A stretch of DNA of 64,000 nucleotides from Streptomyces sp. Mut1. GTDB lineage: Bacteria; Actinomycetota; Actinomycetes; Streptomycetales; Streptomycetaceae. The stretch covers positions 6,458,001 to 6,522,000 of the forward strand of contig NZ_CP120997.1 of the NCBI RefSeq assembly GCF_030719295.1. The letters are read 5' to 3'. Under the pieces are notes generated by a model. It ran no database searches. It was given only the letters and a program-made list of their open reading frames with translations, and was not told the origin of the DNA. The translations under genes were made by a program, and so were the position numbers. Position 1 is the first letter of the stretch. Each line of letters begins with the position of its first letter. This document shows, one piece after another, positions 22,907 through 32,942 of this stretch.

Positions 22907-25291
22907 ATGGGCGTTACCGGTTCCCCCACCAACATCAACCAGGGCACCCGCACCAAGGGCGGCATCGGCGAGTCCACGCTGCGCCCCGACGGAATCCTGA
23001 AGGTCACCGGCGAGTTCGCCTACTCCTCGGACATGTGGCACGAGGACATGCTCTGGGGCCACACCCTGCGCTCCACCGTCGCGCACGCCGAGATCGCCTC
23101 GATCGACATCTCCGAGGCGCTCGCCACCTCCGGCGTCTACGCGGTGCTCACCTACGACGACCTGCCGACCGCGATGAAGAACTACGGCCTGGAGATCCAG
23201 GACACCCCCGTCCTCGCCCACGGCCGGGTCCGCCACCACGGCGAGCCCGTCGCGCTCGTCGCCGCAGACCACCCGGAGACGGCCCGCCGTGCCGCCGCGA
23301 AGATCAGGATCGACTACCGCGAACTGCCCGTCGTCACCGACGAGGCCTCCGCGACCGCCCCCGGCGCACCCCTCATCCACGAGGGCCGCGACGACCACCA
23401 CATCGGCCACGTGCCGCACCCCAACATCGTCCACCGCCAGCCGATCGTGCGCGGCGACGCGGAGGCGGCGAAGGCCCGCGCCGACGTGGTCGTCACCGGG
23501 GACTACTACTTCGGGATGCAGGACCAGGCCTTCCTCGGACCCGAGTCCGGCCTGGCCGTACCCGCCGAGGACGGCGGGGTCGACCTGTACGTGGCGACCC
23601 AGTGGCTGCACTCGGACCTCCGCCAGATCGCGCCCGTCCTCGGCCTGCCCGAGGACAAGGTCCGCATGACGCTCTCCGGTGTCGGCGGCGCCTTCGGCGG
23701 CCGCGAGGACCTGTCGATGCAGATCCACGCCTGCCTGCTGGCCCTGCGCACCGGCAAGCCCGTGAAGATCGTCTACAACCGCTTCGAGTCCTTCTTCGGG
23801 CACGTCCACCGCCACCCCGCCAGGCTCCACTACGAGCACGGCGCCACCCGCGACGGCAAGCTCACGCACATGAAGTGCCGCATCGTGCTGGACGGCGGCG
23901 CCTACGCCTCCGCGTCCCCCGCCGTCGTCGGCAACGCCTCCTCCCTGGCCGTCGGCCCGTACGTCATCGAGGACGTCGACATCGAGGCGCTCGCCCTCTA
24001 CACCAACAACCCCCCGTGCGGCGCGATGCGCGGCTTCGGCGCGGTCCAGGCCTGCTTCGCCTACGAGGCGCAGATGGACAAGCTCGCCGCCGAACTGGGC
24101 ATGGACCCGGTCAGGTTCCGGCAGCTCAACGCCATGGAGCAGGGCACCCTGCTGCCCACGGGCCAGCAGGTCGACTCGCCCGCCCCGGTCGCCGAACTGC
24201 TGCGCCGGGTGAAGGCCATGCCGATGCCGCCCGAGCGCCAGTGGGAGAGCGCCGGCGAGCACCCCGACGTACGGGCGCTGCCCGGAGGCCTGTCCAACAC
24301 CACCCACGGCGAGGGCGTCGTACGCGGTGTGGGCTACGCGGTCGGCCTGAAGAACGTCGGCTTCTCCGAGGGCTTCGACGACTACTCCACCGCCCGGGTG
24401 CGCATGGAGGTCATCGGCGGCGAACCCGTCGCGACCGTGCACACCGCCATGGCCGAGGTCGGACAGGGCGGCGTCACCGTGCACGCCCAGATCGCCCGTA
24501 CCGAACTCGGCGTCGCCCAGGTCACCATCCACCCGGCCGACACCAAGGTCGGCTCCGCCGGATCGACCTCCGCCTCCCGCCAGACGTACGTCACCGGCGG
24601 CGCGGTCAAGAACTCCTGCGAGGCCGTCCGGGAACAGGTCCTGGAGATGGGGCGCCGCAAGTTCGGCACGTACCACCCTGCCTGGGCCACCGCCGAACTC
24701 CTCCTGGAGGGCGGCAAGGTCGTCACCGACGGCGGCGAGGTGCTGGCCGACGTGGCCGACGTGCTGGAGGACGAGGCGGTCGACATCGAGCTGGAGTGGC
24801 GCCACCGCCCCACCGAGGCCTTCGACCTGCGCACCGGACAGGGCAACGGCCACGTCCAGTACTCCTTCGCCGCGCACCGCGCGGTGGTCGAGGTCGACAC
24901 CGAACTCGGGCTCGTCAAGGTCATCGAACTGGCCTGCGCCCAGGACGTCGGCAAGGCGCTCAACCCCCTGTCGGTCGTCGGCCAGATCCAGGGCGGCACC
25001 ATCCAGGGGATGGGCATCGCCGTCATGGAGGAGATCATGGTCGACCCCGTGACCGCGAAGGTGCGCAACCCCTCCTTCACGGACTACCTGCTCCCCACCA
25101 TCCTCGACACGCCGACCATCCCGGTCGATGTGCTCGAACTCGCCGACGACCACGCCCCGTACGGGCTGCGCGGCATCGGTGAGGCCCCCACCCTGTCGTC
25201 CACCCCGGCCGTCCTCGCGGCCATCCGGAACGCGACGGGCCTGGAGCTCAACCGCACGCCGGTGCGGCCCGAACACCTCACCGGCCTCTGA
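22907..25291 (+). CDS. Xanthine dehydrogenase-family molybdopterin catalytic subunit
   Basis: 794 residues. Family features run in order: KVTGEFAYSSD near the start, the Q-D-Q-A-F-L-G-P-E substrate/cofactor segment, G-V-G-G-A-F-G-G-R-E (molybdopterin loop), CGAMRGFGAVQ, and near the C-terminus LRGIGEAPT with the catalytic Glu. The AMRGFG segment is typical of purine-type xanthine dehydrogenases. It hydroxylates hypoxanthine/xanthine to uric acid at a Mo-cytosine or Mo-pterin cofactor. The purine permease and XdhC gene just downstream support a purine substrate rather than CO or aldehydes. Confidence 0.94.
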   Translation: MGVTGSPTNINQGTRTKGGIGESTLRPDGILKVTGEFAYSSDMWHEDMLWGHTLRSTVAHAEIASIDISEALATSGVYAVLTYDDLPTAMKNYGLEIQDTPVLAHGRVRHHGEPVALVAADHPETARRAAAKIRIDYRELPVVTDEASATAPGAPLIHEGRDDHHIGHVPHPNIVHRQPIVRGDAEAAKARADVVVTGDYYFGMQDQAFLGPESGLAVPAEDGGVDLYVATQWLHSDLRQIAPVLGLPEDKVRMTLSGVGGAFGGREDLSMQIHACLLALRTGKPVKIVYNRFESFFGHVHRHPARLHYEHGATRDGKLTHMKCRIVLDGGAYASASPAVVGNASSLAVGPYVIEDVDIEALALYTNNPPCGAMRGFGAVQACFAYEAQMDKLAAELGMDPVRFRQLNAMEQGTLLPTGQQVDSPAPVAELLRRVKAMPMPPERQWESAGEHPDVRALPGGLSNTTHGEGVVRGVGYAVGLKNVGFSEGFDDYSTARVRMEVIGGEPVATVHTAMAEVGQGGVTVHAQIARTELGVAQVTIHPADTKVGSAGSTSASRQTYVTGGAVKNSCEAVREQVLEMGRRKFGTYHPAWATAELLLEGGKVVTDGGEVLADVADVLEDEAVDIELEWRHRPTEAFDLRTGQGNGHVQYSFAAHRAVVEVDTELGLVKVIELACAQDVGKALNPLSVVGQIQGGTIQGMGIAVMEEIMVDPVTAKVRNPSFTDYLLPTILDTPTIPVDVLELADDHAPYGLRGIGEAPTLSSTPAVLAAIRNATGLELNRTPVRPEHLTGL

Positions 25292-25310
25292 CCGCGGCTC
25301 CACCACAGCT

Positions 25311-25368
25311 CTCCGGGCGGTGCACGCCTCCGGTGAACGTCACACTTCCCGGCCCGCACCGCCCGGAG
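25311..25368 (+). terminator. Widely spaced inverted repeat after the xdh genes
   Basis: CTCCGGGCGGTGC (25311-25323) pairs perfectly with 25356-25368 over a 32-base loop, starting 20 bases after the stop codon. It may attenuate transcription into the permease. The rest of 25292-25558 shows no gene or recognised riboswitch. Confidence 0.4.
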
Positions 25369-25558
25369 TCCAGGGTTCCGCTCCGCTCGCGGCCCCCGAC
25401 CCCCCGCACCGGAACGGCGGCATCCGTTCCGCTCAATTCCTGCATGAACAGTTCGTCTCGGGCCGTCCCCCGGGTCGTGCCGCCAGCGCAGTCATCCCAA
25501 ATCCCGCATATCGATTCTCCATCGCGGGTGCCCCTGTGAACCTTGGGAGTCAGGCATC

Positions 25559-27016
25559 ATGACCCAGCAGTCAGTGCAGCCCAAAACCGGTGCGGAGGAC
25601 GCGGGCCCCGGCTCGCGCGTCCCCGCCGGCAGATCGTGGCTCGACCGGTACTTCCACATATCCGAGCGCGGCTCGACCGTCGCGCGTGAAGTGCGCGGCG
25701 GCGTCACGACCTTCATGGCCATGGCGTACATCCTCCTGCTCAACCCGCTGATCCTCGGCGGCAAGGACGTCGACGACAACCTGCTCAGCCAGCCGGGCCT
25801 GATCACCGCCACCGCGCTCGCGGCGGCGGCGACCACCCTGCTGATGGGCTTCGTCGGCAAGGTCCCGCTCGCCCTCGCCGCGGGCCTCAGCGTCTCGGGC
25901 GTCCTGTCCTCGCAGGTCGCCCCCGAAATGACCTGGCCGCAGGCCATGGGCATGTGCGTGATGTACGGGCTGGTGATCTGCCTGCTGGTGGTCACCGGTC
26001 TGCGCGAGCTGATCATGAACGCGATCCCGCTCCCGCTGAAGCACGGCATCACGATGGGCATCGGCCTGTTCATCGCCCTGATCGGGCTCTACAAGGCCGG
26101 CTTCGTCGGCAAGGGCACGGCGACCCCGGTGACCCTCGGCCCGGCCGGTGAACTGGCCGGCTGGCCCGTCCTCGTCTTCGCGGTGACCCTGCTGCTGATC
26201 TTCATGCTCCAGGCCCGCAACATCCCCGGCGCGATCCTGATCGGCATCGTCGTCGGCACCGTCGTCGCCATCGTGATCAACAAGGCCGCCGGCGTCGACC
26301 CGAAGATCTGGAGCAGCGGCCCGCCCGAGCTCAAGGGCTCCGCGGTCTCCTCGCCGGACTTCTCGCTCTTCGGCGACATCGAGTTCGGCGGCTGGGGCGA
26401 CGTCGGCGCGATGACGGTCGGCTTCATCGTCTTCACCCTGGTGCTCGCCGGATTCTTCGACGCGATGGCCACCATCATCGGTGTCGGTACGGAGGCAGGG
26501 CTCGCCGACGACAAGGGCCGGATGCCGGGCCTGTCCAAGGCGCTGTTCATCGACGGCGCGGGCGGGGCGATCGGCGGCGTGGCCGGAGGTTCGGGCCAGA
26601 CCGTCTTCGTGGAGTCGGCGACCGGCGTCGGCGAGGGGGCCAGGACCGGCCTCGCCTCCGTCGTCACCGGCCTGTTCTTCGCCGCCTGCCTCTTCTTCAC
26701 CCCGCTCACCGCGATCGTGCCCGCCGAGGTGGCCTCCGCCGCCCTCGTCGTCATCGGCGCCATGATGATGCAGAACGCCCGGCACGTGGACTGGGGCGAC
26801 CGCTCCGTGGCCATCCCGGTGTTCCTGACGGTGGTCCTGATGCCGTTCACGTACACCATCACCACCGGTGTGGCGGCGGGCGTCATCTCCTACGTCGCCA
26901 TCAAGGCCGCCCAGGGCCGCGCCCGCGAGATCGGCGCCTTCATGTGGGGCCTGACGGTGATCTTCCTCGTCTACTTCGCCCTGCACCCGATCGAGAGCTG
27001 GCTCGGAGTCAGCTGA
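25559..27016 (+). CDS. NCS2-family (AzgA-like) purine permease
   Basis: 485 residues, preceded by GGGAG. A hydrophilic N-terminus leads into the AzgA-type signature (EVRGGVTTFMAMAYILLLNP) and about 12 membrane helices. Conserved segments include GVGTEAGLADDKGRMPGL and the G-x-x-x-G-Q-T-V-F-V-E-S-A-T-G-V-x-E-G-A-R-T-G-L motif of hypoxanthine/guanine/adenine transporters. It imports purine bases with protons. Lying between xanthine dehydrogenase and its XdhC factor, it probably supplies the substrate; xanthine or hypoxanthine specificity is inferred. Confidence 0.92.
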   Translation: MTQQSVQPKTGAEDAGPGSRVPAGRSWLDRYFHISERGSTVAREVRGGVTTFMAMAYILLLNPLILGGKDVDDNLLSQPGLITATALAAAATTLLMGFVGKVPLALAAGLSVSGVLSSQVAPEMTWPQAMGMCVMYGLVICLLVVTGLRELIMNAIPLPLKHGITMGIGLFIALIGLYKAGFVGKGTATPVTLGPAGELAGWPVLVFAVTLLLIFMLQARNIPGAILIGIVVGTVVAIVINKAAGVDPKIWSSGPPELKGSAVSSPDFSLFGDIEFGGWGDVGAMTVGFIVFTLVLAGFFDAMATIIGVGTEAGLADDKGRMPGLSKALFIDGAGGAIGGVAGGSGQTVFVESATGVGEGARTGLASVVTGLFFAACLFFTPLTAIVPAEVASAALVVIGAMMMQNARHVDWGDRSVAIPVFLTVVLMPFTYTITTGVAAGVISYVAIKAAQGRAREIGAFMWGLTVIFLVYFALHPIESWLGVS

Positions 27017-27049
27017 CCCGCCCCTCCCGCACCCGCCAAGGAGACCGAG

Positions 27050-28201
27050 ATGCTGGACATCGCCGAAGAGCTCGCCCGCTGGGCCGGGCAGGGACGCGAT
27101 TTCGCCGTGGCCACCGTCGTCGCCGTCGGTGGCAGCGCGCCCCGGCAGCCGGGGGCCGCGCTGGCCGTCGACCGTGACGGCACGGTGATCGGATCGGTCT
27201 CCGGCGGGTGTGTGGAGGGCGCGGTGTACGAGCTGTGCCAACAGGCCCTGGACGACGGCCGCACCGTCGTCGAGCGCTTCGGCTACAGCGACGAGGACGC
27301 CTTCGCCGTCGGCCTGACCTGCGGCGGTGTCATCGACATCCTGGTGACCCCGGTCCGGGCGGAGGATCCCGCCCGGCCGGTGTTCGCCGCCGCGCTCGCG
27401 GCCGCCTCACGGGGGGAGGCGGCGGCGGTCGCCCGGATCACCGAAGGGCCCGCCGAACTCCTCGGCCGGCCCCTGCTCGTCCACCCCGACGGCGGGTACG
27501 AGGGAGGGCTCGGCGGCCACCCCGAGCTGGACCGCACCGCCGTGGCCGAGACCAGAGCCATGCTCGACGCCGGCCGCACCGGCACCCTCACCATCGGGGC
27601 CGACGGCTCGCGGTGCGGGCAGCCGCTCACCCTGCTCGTGGAATCCAGCGTCCCGCCGCCCCGGATGATCGTCTTCGGGGCCATCGACTTCGCCTCGGCC
27701 CTGGTACGGGCGGGGAAGTTCCTCGGGTACCACGTCACATTGTGCGACGCCCGCCCCGTCTTCGCCACGAAGGCCCGCTTCCCGGAGGCCGACGAACTGG
27801 TCGTCGACTGGCCGCACCGCTACCTGGCCGCGACCGGCGTCGACGCCCGCACCGTCCTGTGCGTCCTCACCCACGACGCCAAGTTCGACGTCCCGCTGCT
27901 GGAGGCGGCGCTGAAACTGCCCGTCGCCTACGTCGGCGCGATGGGCTCGCGCCGCACCCACCTCCAGCGCAACGAGCGGCTGCGCGAGGCCGGCGTCACC
28001 GAACTGGAGCTGGCCCGCCTGCACTCGCCGATCGGCCTCGACCTCGGAGCCCGTACGCCGGAGGAGACCGCCCTGTCGATCGCCGCCGAGATCGTCGCCG
28101 TCCGGCGCGGCGGCAGCGGTACGCCGCTGACCGGCGCCCACACCCCGATCCACCACCCCGGAGGGCTGCCGCCGGCCGGTCGCATCGGTTCCGTGGCCTG
28201 A
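27050..28201 (+). CDS. xdhC: XdhC/CoxI-family xanthine dehydrogenase accessory protein
   Basis: 383 residues; ATG 27050 after AAGGAGA. The N-terminal XdhC_CoxI domain reads MLDIAEELARWAGQGRDFAVATVV, then GSAPRQPGAALAV, and SVSGGCVEGAV with LTCGGVIDI, the conserved Cys motifs that hold the molybdenum cofactor. The C-terminal Rossmann domain contains YVGAMGSRRTHLQR. XdhC binds Mo-cofactor, promotes its sulfuration and delivers it to the catalytic subunit. It closes the purine operon 33 bases after the permease. Confidence 0.93.
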   Translation: MLDIAEELARWAGQGRDFAVATVVAVGGSAPRQPGAALAVDRDGTVIGSVSGGCVEGAVYELCQQALDDGRTVVERFGYSDEDAFAVGLTCGGVIDILVTPVRAEDPARPVFAAALAAASRGEAAAVARITEGPAELLGRPLLVHPDGGYEGGLGGHPELDRTAVAETRAMLDAGRTGTLTIGADGSRCGQPLTLLVESSVPPPRMIVFGAIDFASALVRAGKFLGYHVTLCDARPVFATKARFPEADELVVDWPHRYLAATGVDARTVLCVLTHDAKFDVPLLEAALKLPVAYVGAMGSRRTHLQRNERLREAGVTELELARLHSPIGLDLGARTPEETALSIAAEIVAVRRGGSGTPLTGAHTPIHHPGGLPPAGRIGSVA

Positions 28202-28308
28202 ACCCGTCCCTCGCGGGAGGCGGCGTCAATCGGCGGGTTGCCGCCACGGCACATTCACGCCAGGCTCGGACGGCACCGCGGTCCCCGGTTTACCGGTAGA
28301 TCAGCAGC

Positions 28309-31300
28309 ATGACATTCACCCCCTCCACCGCCTCCGGCCGGGTGAGACCAGCCCGCGCCGGACGCAGAGCCCTCCTCATAGCCACCTCGGCCGCCCTGGT
28401 CGGCGGCGTCCTGCTCCCCGTCACGGGCACCGCCTCCGCGGCCACCGCCCCCGCCGGAACGGCCCCCGCCGCGAAGCCCGTCCACCGTTACGACATCACC
28501 CTCGTCACCGGCGACGTCGTCCACTTCTCCGACGGCGCGGGCAGCCAGGACACGGTCACCGTGGACCGCCCCGAGGGCGCGACCGGTGGCGTCCACGTCC
28601 AGCAGGCCGGGGACGACATCTACGTGCTGCCCGACGAGGCGCAGAGCCTCCTCGCGGCCGGCCGGCTCGACCGCCGCCTCTTCAACGTCTCGGCGCTCGC
28701 GAAGATGGGCTACGACGACGAGCGGACCGGGGGCATCCCGCTGATCGCCACCTACCCGGCGAGCAAGGCGCGTTCGCTGCCCGCCGCACCGCGCGGCAGC
28801 AAGGCGGTCCGGCAGCTGGAGTCCATCCACGGCGCCGCCCTCAAGACCGCCAAGGACACCGCGCGGGCCTTCTGGGACGACATCGCGCGCACCACCACGG
28901 CCCGTTCGCTGGACAACGGGATCGCCAAGCTGTGGCTCGACGGCCGTGCCGAGGCCGCGCTCAAGGACTCCGTGCCGCAGATCAACGCCCCGCAGGCGTG
29001 GGCCGACGGCTACGACGGCAAGGGCATCAAGGTCGCCGTCCTGGACACCGGCATCGACGTCGACCACCCGGACGTCAAGGACCGCATCCTGGAGACGAAG
29101 AGCTTCGTGCCGGGCCAGGAGGTCGACGACAAGAACGGCCACGGCACGCACGTGGCTTCCACCATCGCCGGCTCGGGCGCCGCGTCCGACGGCGTCAACA
29201 AGGGCGTCGCCCCGGCGGCCGGCCTGATCGTCGGCAAGGTGCTGAGCGACGAGGGCGAGGGCGCCGACTCCGGCATCATCGAGGCCATGGAGTGGGCGAA
29301 GGCCGAGGGCGCCGACGTCGTGTCCATGAGCCTCGGCTCCAGCATCCCGGACGACGGCACCGATCCGATGTCCCAGGCCGTCGACGCCCTCTCGGAGGAC
29401 GGCGGCCCGCTCTTCGTGATCGCCGCGGGCAACGCGTACGGCGCCGGCACCATCGGCTCGCCCGGCTCGGCGGACAAGGCGCTCACCATCGCCGCCGTCG
29501 ACAAGCAGGACGGCCGCGCGGACTTCTCCTCCATGGGCCCGCTGGTGCGCTCCTACGGCCTGAAGCCGGACCTCTCCGCTCCGGGCGTCGACATCAACGC
29601 CGCCGCCTCGCAGTCGGTCCCCGGCATCGAGGGCATGTACCAGTCGATGTCGGGCACGTCGATGGCGACCCCGCATGTCGCGGGCGCCGCGGCCATCCTG
29701 AAGCAGCGTCACCCCGACTGGAGCGGCCAGCGCGTCAAGGACGCGCTGATGACCTCGTCGAAGGTGCTGCCGGACTACACCCCGTACGAGCAGGGCACCG
29801 GCCGGCTCGATGTGAAGGCCGCCATCGACACGACCATCGAGGCCACGGGCTCGGTCGCGGTCGCCGCGTACGACTGGCCGCACAGCGCGTCGGACCCGGT
29901 CACCGAGCGGACCATCACCTACCGCAACACGGGGGCGCGGGACGTCACCCTCGACCTGACGACGGACGGCGCGCCGGACGCGTACACGCTGTCGGTGAAG
30001 CGGCTGACCGTCCCGGCCGGTTCGACCGCCGATGCCGTCCTCACGCTCGACCCGTCGAAGACGGAGCCGGGCACCACGTTCTCCGGGCAGGTCCTCGCGA
30101 AGGACGCCTCGGGCACCGTCGTCGCGCACACCGGCTTCGCGCTCAGCAAGGAGCAGGAGCTGTACAACCTCACATTGCGGCTGCGTGACCGCGCCGGCAA
30201 GCCGATGGACGGTGTCGTCGTGATCGGCGCGCTCGGCGACCCGAACCTGACGCCGGTCCAGGTGGCGGGTGACACCACGCTGCGGCTGCCCCCGGGCAAC
30301 TACACCGCCTGGTCCGCCGCCGACATCAAGGGCGACACCGCCGACTCGCAGGCCATCGCCTTCCTGGCGGCCCCGGAGGTCGTCCTCGACAAGCCGGTCA
30401 CGGTCACGCTCGACGCCTCGAAGGCCCACAAGGTCAGCGTGCGCACGCCGAAGGAGACCGAGACCCGCCAGCTGCGGTATGACATGGCACGCACCGCTCC
30501 GGACGGCACCGTCCAGCGCGACGCCTACCAGATCCCGCTGACGTACGACCAGCTGTGGGCGAGCCCCACCAAGAAGGTCACCCAGGGCAGCTTCTCGTTC
30601 CTGACCCGCTGGCGCCAGGGCGAGAAGCTGATCGACCTGACGGCCGACGGCCGGGACGTCCCGGTGGCCGTGCAGAACGGTTCGCCGGTTGCCGAGAACA
30701 GCCGCAAGAAGCTCCGCGGCGTCTTCGCGGGCAACGGCTCCGCCGCCGACTACAAGCACGTCGACGCCCGGGGCAAGGCCGTCGTCATCCGCGGCGGTGA
30801 CGCGGTGACCCCGGCCGACCGGGCCGCCGCCGCCGTCGCCGCAGGCGCGAAGGCGCTGTTCGTCGTCAACCCGGGCGACGGCCGGCTGATGGAGTCCTAC
30901 GCCGACTACGGCACCACGCTCGCCATCCCGGTCGCCTCGGTCCAGCGTATCGCGGGCGAGAGCCTGATCAAGGCCGCCCGGCGCGGCAAGAAGCTGACCG
31001 TCGACCAGCACAAGTACGCGAGCTACGTCTACGACCTGGTCGACCGCCACGACGGCACGGTCCCGGACCGCTCGCTGGCCTTCGCCCCGGCCACCCGGCA
31101 GCTGGCGAAGGTGGAGAACACCTTCTACGGCCACCGTGACGTCGTCGGCGCCGGCTACCGCTACGACATCCCCGACTACGGCTTCGGCATCGGCTTCCCG
31201 GAGTACGAGAAGTACCCCGCGACCCGCACCGAGTGGGTCACCCCGCTGCCGGGCGCCTCGTACTGGTACGAGGACCACGCCCAGTACAACGCCGAGGGCA

Positions 31301-32061
31301 CCGACACCGCGCTGGAGGAGCGCAGCGGCGAGCTGGACTACCGGGCCGGCGGCAGCAGCAGGGCCCAGTGGTTCGCGCCCGTCACGCGGCCGCGCCTCGG
31401 CACCGGCTACTGGGGGCCGTTCCGCTCGCAGTGGGGCGACATCCAGTACAACGTCACACCGTGGACGGACGGCGGGGCCGGTCACTCGGGCTCCATGCCG
31501 GACAAGGAGTACGACACCGGCAAGGCCGCGGTCTACCAGGGCGACACGCTGCTCGACGAGTCCCCCGGCCGCGCCGGATCCGTCGGGGACCTGCCCGCCG
31601 AGGAGCTGCCCTACCGGCTGGTGCTCGACGCCTCGCGCGACGCGGACACCTGGAAGACGTCCGTGCGCACCCACTCGGAGTGGTCGTTCGTCTCGGGAGC
31701 ACTCGACCCCGAGGGCCCGTACCAGGCCGACATCCCGATGCTCCAGCTGGACTACGACGTGCACACCGACCTGGCCGGTGACGTGAAGGCCGGAAAGCAG
31801 ACCGAGATCGGTCTCTCGTCCACCACGCAGGAGTGGCTGGAAGGCGCCGTGAAGGCGAAGAAGGCCGCGCTGTCGGTGAGCTACGACGACGGGAAGACCT
31901 GGAGCGCGGTGCAGCTGAAGAAGGACGGGGCCGGTTCCTGGACCGCCCGGTTCAAGACCCCGAAGAAGGGCGCCACGGCGGTTTCGCTCAAGGCGCACGC
32001 GGAGGCCGGCAACGGTCTCGCGGTGGACCAGGAGATCATCCGGGCCTTCGGCCTGAAGTGA
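28309..32061 (+). CDS. Large secreted subtilisin-like (S8) serine protease with PA domain
   Basis: 1250 residues. A twin-basic N-terminus and hydrophobic core ending near TASAATAP form the signal peptide, followed by an inhibitor-like propeptide region. The catalytic triad is Asp246 (VAVLDTGIDVDHPD), His278 (NGHGTHVAS) and Ser451 (GTSMATPHVAGAAA). After the protease domain come beta-sandwich regions, a protease-associated (PA) insert around residues 822-890 (VVIRGGDAV ... IPVASVQ), and a long C-terminal beta-rich part that probably binds substrate or the surface. Relatives are among the most abundant extracellular proteases of Streptomyces. It follows xdhC on the same strand but is functionally unrelated. 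A strong terminator ends it. Confidence 0.94.
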   Translation: MTFTPSTASGRVRPARAGRRALLIATSAALVGGVLLPVTGTASAATAPAGTAPAAKPVHRYDITLVTGDVVHFSDGAGSQDTVTVDRPEGATGGVHVQQAGDDIYVLPDEAQSLLAAGRLDRRLFNVSALAKMGYDDERTGGIPLIATYPASKARSLPAAPRGSKAVRQLESIHGAALKTAKDTARAFWDDIARTTTARSLDNGIAKLWLDGRAEAALKDSVPQINAPQAWADGYDGKGIKVAVLDTGIDVDHPDVKDRILETKSFVPGQEVDDKNGHGTHVASTIAGSGAASDGVNKGVAPAAGLIVGKVLSDEGEGADSGIIEAMEWAKAEGADVVSMSLGSSIPDDGTDPMSQAVDALSEDGGPLFVIAAGNAYGAGTIGSPGSADKALTIAAVDKQDGRADFSSMGPLVRSYGLKPDLSAPGVDINAAASQSVPGIEGMYQSMSGTSMATPHVAGAAAILKQRHPDWSGQRVKDALMTSSKVLPDYTPYEQGTGRLDVKAAIDTTIEATGSVAVAAYDWPHSASDPVTERTITYRNTGARDVTLDLTTDGAPDAYTLSVKRLTVPAGSTADAVLTLDPSKTEPGTTFSGQVLAKDASGTVVAHTGFALSKEQELYNLTLRLRDRAGKPMDGVVVIGALGDPNLTPVQVAGDTTLRLPPGNYTAWSAADIKGDTADSQAIAFLAAPEVVLDKPVTVTLDASKAHKVSVRTPKETETRQLRYDMARTAPDGTVQRDAYQIPLTYDQLWASPTKKVTQGSFSFLTRWRQGEKLIDLTADGRDVPVAVQNGSPVAENSRKKLRGVFAGNGSAADYKHVDARGKAVVIRGGDAVTPADRAAAAVAAGAKALFVVNPGDGRLMESYADYGTTLAIPVASVQRIAGESLIKAARRGKKLTVDQHKYASYVYDLVDRHDGTVPDRSLAFAPATRQLAKVENTFYGHRDVVGAGYRYDIPDYGFGIGFPEYEKYPATRTEWVTPLPGASYWYEDHAQYNAEGTDTALEERSGELDYRAGGSSRAQWFAPVTRPRLGTGYWGPFRSQWGDIQYNVTPWTDGGAGHSGSMPDKEYDTGKAAVYQGDTLLDESPGRAGSVGDLPAEELPYRLVLDASRDADTWKTSVRTHSEWSFVSGALDPEGPYQADIPMLQLDYDVHTDLAGDVKAGKQTEIGLSSTTQEWLEGAVKAKKAALSVSYDDGKTWSAVQLKKDGAGSWTARFKTPKKGATAVSLKAHAEAGNGLAVDQEIIRAFGLK

Positions 32062-32080
32062 CCTGCTGAGCATCGCCACC

Positions 32081-32122
32081 GAGGCGGCCGCGCACCCCGG
32101 GAACGGGCTGCGCGGCCGCCTC
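32081..32122 (+). terminator. Terminator of the subtilisin gene
   Basis: A perfect 14-bp stem, GAGGCGGCCGCGCA (32081-32094) with 32109-32122, closes a 14-base loop and is followed by a pyrimidine stretch (TTCGCTTCCTTCC). Confidence 0.8.
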
Positions 32123-32162
32123 TTCGCTTCCTTCCGCCCTTCTTCGATCATCAAAATTTGTC

Positions 32163-32190
32163 TTGTTTGCCCGTATATGGCAGGTGATAA
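32163..32190 (+). promoter_or_regulatory. Candidate urease promoter
   Basis: TTGTTT (32163-32168), a 16-base spacer and TGATAA (32185-32190) lie in an unusually AT-rich stretch about 120 bases upstream of ureA. This is the best -35/-10 pair I can see; no operator is recognised. Confidence 0.3.
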
Positions 32191-32312
32191 CGGCAGAAAG
32201 GGACTTTTTGCGGTGCGACGGAAGTTGCCACGGCGCCACCGGGAGGTTTATAAGAGGAGCGTGGCCGAGGCGATTCCGGGAATTCCGGGGACTGCCGCCA
32301 TGGAGGTTTCCC

Positions 32313-32611
<299 letters not shown>

Positions 32612-32615
<4 letters not shown>

Positions 32616-32941
32616 TCCCCGGCGAGGTGCGGACCGGACCCGGCGTGGTGCACATCAATTCCGGCCGCCCGAGGATTCAGCTCACCGTGGTGAACGACGG
32701 GGACCGGCCCATTCAGATCGGATCCCATTTCCATTTCCCCGACGTAAATCCCGCGCTTTCCTTCGACCGCCCGTCGGCGAAGGGATTCCGGCTCGATATT
32801 CCCTCCGGTACGTCGCTGCGCTTCGAGCCCGGCGTCGGCGCGGAGATCACCCTTGTCGCACTCGGCGGCCGCGGGACGGTGCCCGGCATCGTGCTCCCCG
32901 CCGCTCCGGGTGCCGAATCCGACGCAGAGGAGGCCGTGTGA
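32612..32941 (+). CDS. ureB: Urease beta subunit
   Basis: 109 residues from GTG 32612, overlapping ureA by four bases (GTGA). Family landmarks are MIPGEV, the [16 protein letters not shown] segment, and [14 protein letters not shown]. The ending is a variable acidic tail. UreB is a separate protein here, not fused to UreA as in some secondary actinobacterial urease loci. It ends one base before ureC. Confidence 0.96.
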
Positions 32942-32942
32942 C

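Noticed and set aside
22208..25306. Long open frame antisense to the xanthine dehydrogenase genes, and similar ones opposite the subtilisin, urease and glp genes
   Set aside because: High-GC codon bias leaves stop-free frames on the opposite strand. These show no domains, have repetitive Val/Gly/Asp/Arg composition, and mirror genes with intact motifs.
25292..25558. Possible purine riboswitch before the NCS2 permease
   Set aside because: I could not find the three-stem purine aptamer with its conserved loop bases, only a loose inverted repeat at 25311-25368.
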